Below, piece by piece: positions 19,156 to 25,284 of a stretch of DNA of 25,284 bases. The position numbers and the translations under genes were made by a program. The stretch spans positions 1-25,284 of the forward strand of contig NW_022205196.1 of the NCBI RefSeq assembly GCF_008831285.2, written 5' to 3'. Positions within the stretch are counted from its first letter, which is position 1; each line of letters opens with the position of its first letter. This DNA is from Nymphaea colorata (Eukaryota > Streptophyta > Magnoliopsida > Nymphaeales > Nymphaeaceae). The notes beneath the pieces were generated by a model that searched no databases, was not told the DNA's origin, and saw nothing but the letters and a program-made list of their open reading frames with translations.

Positions 19156-20727
19156 ATGAACGTATATTTCTATAGACGTAGAAAACTTCCGAGTCAGTTA
19201 AGAGCAAATCCTTGAAGGCCAAGTACGTAGCCAAGCGCCCTGAAATTGACGAGAGTTTGTTCGGTATTTCCGCCCTAAGCATAGGCATCAGGACCAACAT
19301 GCCGCAACGCAACGAGGAGGAGCTCAAGAAAGTTACCCAGCTCGTCAAATAAAAAAACTATAACCACCGATAGCTGGCCGTCCTCAAACAGGAAGACCTC
19401 GTCCGCATGAAGGAGACCATCAGAAAGCCCACCAAGGAGGAAGAGGCTCTCGAGAAGAAGATGGCCGAAGAGGAGAAGGAGTATAAATTGGCACTGGCGA
19501 AGGCCAAGAAGGAGCAAATGCTGAGACTCGAGGAGGAGAAGAAGAAGAACCTGCCTGCCAGCGAGATCGAGCAGGAAAAGCAGACCTATAAGAACACCAT
19601 CCAAAATAGGGCCATATAGGCTGCGCACGAGGAGCTCGATGATGTCAAACAGATGAACAAAATGGTCGCCTACGCCAAGGCTGCCACCATCAGGGAAAAA
19701 CAACTTTAAGAAAAATCTAGAGACTGGGAACTCTTCAAAATACAGGAGAAAAAGAAAGACAAACTGATGGAAATAGAGAGATTGAAGAAAATAAAGGAAC
19801 TGGAAGAAATTGAGGAGCGCAAAAAATAAGAGGCTCTTAGAGGCAAAGAAGTCATTATAGAGCAGATCAAAGCAAGGGAAATAGATAGACTGAGGCAGAG
19901 AGAAGAGCAGGAGAGGGAAGGACAGATCCTCGTCCAGAAGATGAAGCAACTCCAAAAGGAAGAATAGCTTCAAAATCAACGCAAGCGTGAGAAGCAAGAT
20001 AAGATCAATGAGGAAATCATCCAAGCCAACCGCAATGCCATCCTGGTCATCGAGCAGCGCAAGCTCAAAGAAAGGAAGAGGAGGAGAAAATTGCACAGTA
20101 CATCAAGGAGAAGGCTGACAAAGAAGCTGAGATCATTGCTGAGCAAAAGTAAGCATCGTTTTAGTTAGGCGCATCAAAGAAGAAAAGGAGAAATAAATCC
20201 AGAGACTCAGATAACTGCAGGAAAAGGCTTCAGATAGGCAAGCTGAACTCGATGCTTTGAGAGCCAAGAGAGCTGTTGAGGCAAACGAACGAGCTGCACG
20301 CTAAAAGGATAGAATATAGGCTGAAATCAGGGCTAAAAAGGCACAGTAATTGCAGCAGGCACGCATCGAGCAGCAGCTGGAGAAGTAACGCCGACTGGAG
20401 GAGCAGGCCAAGGCCGAAAAGGCAGAATTTGAGTCAGCAGTCCGTAAGCAGAAGGAGCTGAAGTAAATCTAGGAGAAGCTGGAGAAGGAGCGGAAGGAGC
20501 TGCTGAAGAAGCACGCCAACGAGCTGAAGAAGCAGATCGTGGACAAGGAGGAGAACAAGGAGCAGTCGGGCAAGCAGAAGGAGATCGAAAACAAGAAGTT
20601 CCAGGAGAACTGGGAGGCCCAGAAGACCCTCGTCGAGAAGATCAAGGCCGAGAAGATCAACGAGCTCAAGAGCCTCAACATCCCCGACAAGTACATCGTG
20701 GAGCTGCAGAGCAAGCCCATCAAGTGA
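19156..20727 (+). CDS. CFAP45: Cilia- and flagella-associated protein 45, one frame break
   Basis: About 510 aa, near full length for the family. N-terminal KYVAKRPEIDESLFG matches the CFAP45 start region (VDESLFG), the body is a continuous charged helix, EEKEKEIQRLRELQEKA matches REKEKEIARLRAMQEKA, QAELDALRAKR matches QAEQDALRAKR, and the end LKSLNIPDKYIVE matches LRATGLPEKYCIE. CFAP45 is a microtubule inner protein in the A-tubule of ciliary doublets. Exons are 19156-19161, 19182-20148 and 20169-20727. Within exon 2 the frame changes between about 20046 and 20091: it reads RKLKERK in one frame and EEEKIAQYIKEKADKEAE in the frame one base back. Alignment length to the human protein fits a one-base loss better than a 29-nt intron. 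TAA at 20194-20196 sits at a conserved Glu. Confidence 0.92.
19162..19181 (+). other. 20-nt intron in CFAP45, two codons after the ATG
   Basis: GTATATTTCTATAGACGTAG, phase 0, directly after ATG AAC. Retention gives TGA after 19 codons. A 14-nt version ending at the first TAG gives the same frame; 20 nt is preferred because it matches the other introns. Confidence 0.87.
20149..20168 (+). other. 20-nt intron in CFAP45
   Basis: GTAAGCATCGTTTTAGTTAG, phase 2. Splicing joins AEIIAEQK to RIKEEKEKEIQRLR, exactly as in the human homologue (EAEQERIRREKEKEIARLR). Confidence 0.95.
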
Positions 20728-20777
20728 TCCTCCTTTCCAATCCCCACCATCCATCCATGCGAGAAAATAGAATAATA
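20728..20777. other. 50-bp convergent intergenic spacer
   Basis: Lies between the stop codons of CFAP45 (+) and the MyTH4-FERM gene (-). It must contain or overlap two 3' UTRs. It is C-rich, then A/T-rich; nothing else is recognisable. Confidence 0.5.
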
Positions 20778-22690
20778 TCACTGGCGGAGGGCGCGGGAGT
20801 GGTAGCGCAGGTACCCCTCGAAGACGGAGGCGAGCACGTCGACCTGTTTGCAATCGATGTGGAACTCGCCGATGAAGTCGACCTTGAGGCAGAGCTCGCT
20901 CTTGCTCTTGCCCCACTCCTTGATGCGGTTGTAGGAGATGGTGCGCATGATGCGGCCGGTGCTGGGCTCCACGATGATGAAGCGGTCGGTCTGCACGCCC
21001 ACCCAGGCCACGAACTCGTCGTAGTCCTCCACGAAGATCTCCCCCTTGAAGAAGTGAGTATTGTACCCCTTGCTCTTCGACAGGATGTCCAGGATCTACT
21101 TGCGCGCCTCGATCTTGTTGAGGTGCCGCACGCTGTAGTACTGCCGCAGGATGTGCTTCTTGTAGTTCAGCTTCTCGGCGTTGGTGGCCAGGGTCCTTAG
21201 TCTTCGCTTGGTGATGAGATTATCGTATTAGAATAGGTAGTTCTCCTCGTCCTCCATCTCTGAGTGCATCTTGAGGGCCGCCACCCTCACGATATCTGCG
21301 CTTCTGAGCGAGTAGAGTCCTCGAATGTACTGGTTGGCGCAGTAGTTGTACATGATGCTGTGGCAGCGGGGGGAGACGTTGATGTCGTTGACGTTCTTGA
21401 GGACGATGACTGCGAAGAGGCCGCTGAAGTGCTGGTAGTCCTTCCACTTGTAGTCCTCCTCGTCGAGGATGGCGTAGTGGTTGAGGTTGTCCAGCAGGTT
21501 GCCCTTCTCCATCAGGAAGCCGTTCACCTCCAGCAGGTATTCCACGTTGGTGTCCAGGTTGTAGTACTCGACCAGTTCGTTCATGAACTCCTCGACGGTG
21601 GTGTAGGACTCGATGAAGAAGGCCTTTTCCTTGGGGAAGTTGAGGATGATGGGTATTTTGGCGGCGTGGAAGGCGCAGTAGAGCTCGAACAGCGACGGAG
21701 TGTACTTCCTCTCCTGGTCGAAGTCTAAATGGGGGGGCATTTACTCTTGATCATGTGGTAGAAGCAGTAGTTCATGATCTCCTTGGGCGCGTTCTCGTAG
21801 ATGGTGACGTCCTCGAAGAAGTAGTTGAGCAGCGGGATGTAGATGCGCGTGGAGGGACGCACGCAGTAGCAGAGGCAGCACAGGATCCGCATGTAGATCT
21901 GCTTCTTGGAGGAGGTCTGCTTTATCACCTGCAGGAACACCTCCTCCTTGATGTTGTCGTTGGCCTTGTGGACCAGCTACACCAGCTGGTTGATCTCGTA
22001 GAGGTAGTTGAACTTGGTCTGGATCTCTCCGCCCGCCCGCAGCAGGCACTAGAAGGCCTCGATGGCGATTTCGTTCTCGCGTTCGGCCAGGTAGGTGAGG
22101 CTGGAGGTGATGAGGGTGGGCTTGTACTTGAGCGGGTCGCTCTCGGATAGGCTGAACAGTCCTCCCTTCTTCCGCAGGTTGTACTTGCAGTACTGCGAGA
22201 AGGTGAGTCTGCGGACCGAGTTGAGCGCGTCCTCGTGGTAGGAGGTGATCTTCTTCAGAGCGTAGTCGGAAAATGGGTAGTTTTCAGGCATTAGCTGTGG
22301 GATTTTTTGTCTCACCATCCATCCTTCCAAGAAAGTCTCCTTATTGAAGAGTTGATTGGAGGTGTATTCTATCTTCTTGGCGAGGCTGGTCTTGAGGTCG
22401 CTCTTGATGCCGTGGGTTTGGTAGTCGATGATTTTGACTGAGGAGTAGTTCTGTTCGATGGGTTTGAAGTCGGTGATGCTGAGGCAGTTGGAGAGGGAGT
22501 TGGTGGTGTAGTTGTTGTCCGAGGTCGAGCTCACCGATTAGAAGCTGTTCTTGTTCAGCTTCCGCAGGTCGTCCCGCAGCACCTTACGCTTTATCTTCTC
22601 GAACGCCGTCTGCTTGAACTCGTACGAAAGCCCCTATACCCACAGCACCAGCTCCGCGATCAGGGGGTGCGTAGACTCCGGAATGCTCAT
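20778..22690 (-). CDS. Motorless MyTH4-FERM protein, 630 aa
   Basis: Exons 22690-21745 and 21724-20778 give 631 codons. After about 50 helical residues (ELVLWVEGLSYEFKQ, FEKIKRKVLRDDLRKL) and a polar linker, a MyTH4-like domain spans about residues 190-315: IKEEVFLQVIKQTSSKKQIY corresponds to the DEIYCQ-K-QLT core and VRPSTRIYIPLLNYFF to PSxxLxxYL. A FERM module follows (about 320-625): F1 from TPSLFELYCAFHAAKIPIIL, F2 with VRVAALKMHSEMEDEENYLF, and F3 with WVGVQTDRFIIVEP and YNRIKEWGKS. In other eukaryotes MyTH4-FERM tandems are tails of myosins VII/X/XV or kinesin-like proteins and bind microtubules or cargo receptors. Here no motor domain is encoded, so it could be an adaptor. Codons are strongly G/C-ending. 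Confidence 0.87.
21725..21744 (-). other. 20-nt intron in MyTH4-FERM gene
   Basis: GTAAATGCCCCCCCATTTAG on the minus strand, phase 1. Splicing joins YHMIKK to NFDQERKYTPSLFELY, at the MyTH4-FERM boundary. It contains a run of seven C. Confidence 0.93.
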
Positions 22691-23045
22691 CTCCCAATAT
22701 TTTTTTAATGATAAACACACACCAGATTACCAGAACATACACCCATTTTCGAACCCGATCGCCCCTCCCCGTCCCCGTCCTGCCGTCCCAGCTTACCAAC
22801 ACAACGGCGAGACTTCGTGAAATCGATAATATTATTTTTCAAACTTGGTAATAAACCAAAAATAAGGCCAAATCCACGAGGGCGTTTCCTCAAGGGAAGC
22901 ACAACCGCAGCGCTGCTATCGGTTGGAAAGTAATTATTATATAAAATGCTCCTTATCACGCAAATATATGGAGAAAAGGAGGGACGTGTGAGTCACTGTT
23001 ACGGTTTGTCGATGGTGGGTTTGTGCATGTGTTCGCACTGCAGGA
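22691..23045. promoter_or_regulatory. 355-bp intergenic region with two small hairpins
   Basis: Holds the promoter of the MyTH4-FERM gene and the 3' UTR of the zinc-finger gene (both minus strand). A C-rich block (CCCCTCCCCGTCCCCGTCC) lies around 22765-22785. Two hairpin-forming segments lie side by side at 22885-22898 and 22902-22925. Because only TGA stops, long open frames occur here by chance, but none has protein-like composition, so I do not call a gene. Confidence 0.45.
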
Positions 23046-23635
23046 TCAATTTTCTCTTTTCCTAACTATGGTGGTGGCTACTTCTAGGTAGTTGGGAGGC
23101 AGGTTCAACTTGATCTATGGCAGCTAGGCCCCTCTAAGCTCCGCATCGATGATGCTTTTCTACCTATTTACACGCTTACCAGCAGTTCTTTCCTCTCTTT
23201 CTTGGTGCCTCCGCCGTGCTTCACTCGCATGTGCAAATTCAGAGCCAGAGAGGAGGCATAGTCTTTTCCGCATCCGGCGTAGGGGCAGATGAAGTTTTTG
23301 TTGAGTTCTTTGACCGTCCTCCTCTTCTTGGGCACCTTAAGGCTCTATTCATTGAATTGGGTGTTTTGTTTATTATAGTTTTATTCCGTTTTCTCAAAGA
23401 CTTCGATCCTGATCCTCACCTTGTCCTTCTCCCTCACCCGCTCCTTCAGAAACTCGTTCTCCACCTACAGGTAGACGCATTTTTGCTATAGATAATGAAG
23501 TCTTTTCAAAAGGTCACTGTATTCCGTCTCCATTGCGGAGCTTTCCAGCTTTCCGATGGGTAAAAGGGGATTGTCTTCGGAGTGTGAGGGGGAAAGGGAG
23601 TATGTGATGGGATTTGTGCTATTTGGCAGCTCCAT
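23046..23635 (-). CDS. C2H2 zinc-finger protein, 189 aa
   Basis: Exons 23635-23180 and 23159-23046 give 190 codons ending in TGA at 23046-23048. A single classical finger is at Cys117, Cys122, His135 and His140 (CPYAGCGKDY...LHMRVKH), with the hydrophobic core residues Y and L in place. A basic patch PKKRR (102-106) just before it could be a nuclear localisation signal. Residues 36-85 form a probable coiled coil (SDLLKRLHYLEQK, NEFLKERVREKDK). A lone finger with a coiled coil suggests a dimeric nucleic-acid-binding or regulatory protein; target and family are unknown. The tail KLNLPPNYLEVATTIVRKRE follows the intron. Confidence 0.88.
23160..23179 (-). other. 20-nt intron in zinc-finger gene
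   Basis: GTAAGCGTGTAAATAGGTAG on the minus strand, phase 0. Retention gives an in-frame TGA within about 24 codons. A 16-nt version ending at the first TAG would shift the frame differently and hit a stop sooner. Confidence 0.88.
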
Positions 23636-23869
23636 CTTATCTAATTATTATATTTAGAATTAAATAACTTCAAGTGCGATTTATATAGATTTTCATAAGG
23701 TTGTCTCTTCTGCTCTGGGGCAGCAGGATAACGAAGCACGGCCTTAGCTGCCTCTAGTCCATCAAATCCACCATATAATTATTTTTATGTCTGGACTGAT
23801 CTCCCACGCTAATTTATCCCCATACCTTGGGGGGCAAAGAAGTGGAGAAATACAAAATAATTATGACGA
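23636..23869. promoter_or_regulatory. 234-bp spacer, promoter of zinc-finger gene
   Basis: Between two minus-strand genes. Close to the zinc-finger start the minus strand reads AAATATAATAATTAGATAAG. The rest is mixed A/T-rich sequence with no gene or repeat that I can support. Confidence 0.45.
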
Positions 23870-25134
23870 TCATTTTCCCTTCTTGCCCGAGTGCCTGCCG
23901 GCGCTACTCTTCTCCTTGTGTTTTTTGTGCTTGAAGACGTGGTTGGTGTGGGCGTGGGGCGACTGGGGGTGGAGGGCGACGAGTCCTGCGAAGATGAGGA
24001 CGACAGCCAGGATGATGAGGTAGTACTTGGCGTGGTAGTAGAAGGGGGTGACGATGATCTCTCCCTTGGCGTTGAGTCGCTGCGAGGAAGTGATCCTGTC
24101 CAGCTTCTCAGTGCGGTACTTGGCCATGAGCTAGTCGTGCACGCTCACTTGGTTGACGGCTGAGACTCCGTTGGACTATTTGATGGGGGTCCTCACCGCC
24201 TACGTGTCCTTTATGCGCTGCTCGATATCCTTGCTAATCTCCACTTCCGAAAGAGAGAGGTGCAGCTTCAGCTGCGAGTAGACTGGCGAATCGATAACTG
24301 AGCCATCGTTGGGGATCAGCGATGCCCCCTTGTTGGGCGTTTCGAATTTCCGTCCTGTTTCAGTTTTGACCTCCTATTTCGGGAGGATCTAGTAGCTCAC
24401 AGTTTTATTGAGGACTATGGGAGTGGGTGGGTCCTAATACGGTCCTCTCTTCACTGGCTCCACGTTGCCCTCCTTGAAAGTCTGGCTGTTCACAATCTCA
24501 GGACTCTACTTATGAGTTTCATACTTGGCCGCCGCTTCTCTCGATGTGATCGCTGAAATTTATTTGCCCTGCAACTGTTTTCCGCCCCCCTAGCCCGAAA
24601 CTAGCGTTTATTTTTTTGCTGCTGGGGGGTCGATCCTGGGGGAAAAGCGACTGCGTATGTGTTCGAGGACTTATTTCTGCGTTCCAACAGCCATTAGAAA
24701 GGAAAATCTGCATCTCACTTTCTTGAAAGCGACCTCTTCCTGCCTGACGGCCACGCTGTTCGCGCTGAAATCGCTCCAGAACTGCGCCAGCTCTATCTTC
24801 TGCGATTCCAAGAACTCCTCCTGGGGCTAGCCTTTATTACTGTTCACTCGGTATATGCTCAAATGGTAGGACATGTTTCGCTCCGACATTACGCGAAAAC
24901 TGTCCGCTTTTTCGGGCGCAGGGAATAGCACTTGCTTGTAGTTGTTGGGTAGGTTGGCGGGAGGGGGAAACTTGCTGAGGATTTGGAGGTCTTTATGGAG
25001 GGAGGGGTACTTTTTTCGAGATAGAGGATGTAGTGAGGCTGTTGGGGCTCGGCGAAGAGCAGCGTGTGAGGATATAGCAGAAAGTAGAAGGCGCTAATGT
25101 TGCTCTACTTCTCATATGATCTGTGCTTCTTCAT
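23870..25134 (-). CDS. Unknown 414-aa protein with C-terminal TM segment
   Basis: Exons 25134-25011 and 24990-23870 give 415 codons ending in TGA at 23870-23872. I do not recognise a family. The N-terminal half looks globular (YILYLEKNLQILSKFPPP, ESQKIELAQFWSDFSANSV, VRCRFSFLMAVG); the middle is polar and likely disordered with many Pro, Thr and Glu. A single strong membrane helix lies near the C-terminus (YYLIILAVVLIFAGLVAL), followed by a His/Lys-rich tail (HTNHVFKHKKHKEKSSAGRH). A tail-proximal anchor with the bulk on the other side suggests a type II-like membrane protein. The TAG/TAA codons are frequent in the polar middle. The start codon is only about 50 bp from the right telomere. Confidence 0.77.
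24991..25010 (-). other. 20-nt intron
   Basis: GTACCCCTCCCTCCATAAAG on the minus strand, phase 1. Splicing joins YILYLEK to NLQILSKFPPP; without it the frame ends at a TGA about 60 codons later. Confidence 0.85.
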
Positions 25135-25185
25135 GATTCAATAATAATAATCAAGTGCCAATATCATCTATTTTAAGCAATCGTA
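25135..25185. promoter_or_regulatory. 51-bp right subtelomeric spacer
   Basis: This is the whole non-telomeric DNA upstream of the last gene. It includes GATTATTATTATTGAATC next to the start codon on the minus strand. If that gene is expressed, its promoter lies within this spacer or uses telomeric DNA. Confidence 0.5.
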
Positions 25186-25284
25186 GGGTTGGGGTTGGGG
25201 TTGGGGTTGGGGTTGGGGTTGGGGTTGGGGTTGGGGTTGGGTTGGGGTTGGGGTTGGGGTTGGGGTTGGGGTTGGGGTTGGGGG
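25186..25284. repeat. Right telomere, (GGGGTT)n
   Basis: G4T2 repeats run to the end of the window, complementary to the left end. One unit near 25239-25243 reads GGGTT and not GGGGTT; all others are canonical. Confidence 0.98.

Noticed and set aside
20046-20074. 29-nt intron to repair the CFAP45 frame
   Set aside because: The donor is GTC, not GTA; it is longer than every supported intron; and it would delete residues that align to the human protein without a gap. Kept only as an alternative.
19275-20096. Long minus-strand Leu/Phe-rich open frame opposite CFAP45
   Set aside because: It is the complement of Glu/Lys-rich coiled-coil codons; CFAP45 on the plus strand has clear homology.
20724-22150. 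Plus-strand Val/Asp/Glu-rich frames opposite the MyTH4-FERM gene
   Set aside because: They are complements of G/C-ending codons; the minus strand carries recognisable MyTH4 and FERM motifs.
22705-22959. 84-residue minus-strand frame in the intergenic region
   Set aside because: There is no ATG at its start and no protein-like pattern. Open frames are expected by chance when only TGA stops.
1-25284. Many short ORFs under the standard code, as if the region were pseudogenised
   Set aside because: With TGA as the only stop they merge into 18 long genes with intact family motifs and exact codon counts.
1-25284. Reading UAA/UAG as Gln, as in Tetrahymena or Oxytricha
   Set aside because: The conserved columns that could be checked by eye require Glu. 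Telomeres are C4A2, not the C4A4 of spirotrichs.
1-25284. Transposons, integrated viral sequence, CRISPR, tRNA or rRNA genes
   Set aside because: No transposase, integrase or viral motif, inverted terminal repeat other than the telomeres, direct repeat array or cloverleaf was found on either strand.

Overview
This window reads as one complete ciliate macronuclear chromosome of about 25 kb. It begins with a perfect run of CCCCAA repeats (1-82) and ends with the complementary GGGGTT repeats (25186-25284), and everything between is densely packed protein-coding sequence. TGA is the only stop codon. TAA and TAG occur in frame in almost every gene. At several positions in conserved families (SAC phosphatase, PARG, two sugar-porter-like MFS proteins, CFAP45) the TAA/TAG codon falls where homologues carry glutamate, not glutamine. 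Reassignment of UAA/UAG to Glu is the peritrich nuclear code (known from Vorticella, Opisthonecta and relatives). Together with Tetrahymena-type CCCCAA telomeres this suggests an oligohymenophorean ciliate, most likely a sessilid peritrich. No species is claimed. The translations described here use UAA/UAG = Glu.

Layout: 18 protein genes, with no RNA gene, transposon or CRISPR array recognised. Left part: a U1A/U2B''-type RRM protein (170-524, -), an unknown 370-aa protein (582-1730, -), a sperm-tail PG-rich repeat protein (1831-2657, +), then a minus-strand block read from 6713 down to 2668: two small unknown proteins, a 451-aa unknown protein and a SAC-domain phosphoinositide phosphatase. 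Middle: plus-strand PARG (6961-8253), an unknown coiled-coil protein (8285-about 9001), a 1631-aa C2-like/coiled-coil protein (9152-14047) and a secreted protein (14419-15234). Right part: two tandem MFS transporters on the minus strand (15320-18458), a 97-aa single-TM protein, CFAP45 on the plus strand (19156-20727), a motorless MyTH4-FERM protein (-), a C2H2 zinc-finger protein (-), and a single-TM protein whose start codon lies about 50 bp from the right telomere (-).

Gene structure: fourteen introns could be placed because skipping them restores frame and homology. All begin GTA and end AG; ten are exactly 20 nt and the rest are 17, 19, 22 and 22 nt. Intergenic spacers are tiny (10 to about 370 nt). 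Two genes (8285-9001 and CFAP45) have a frame break that no GTA...AG intron explains; an assembly indel or a real frameshift is possible. Functions are mixed: cilium structure (CFAP45, STPGR, probably the long coiled-coil proteins), membrane or cytoskeletal traffic (SAC, MyTH4-FERM), sugar transport, ADP-ribose turnover and splicing. They look like independent neighbours on a macronuclear chromosome, not a pathway cluster.
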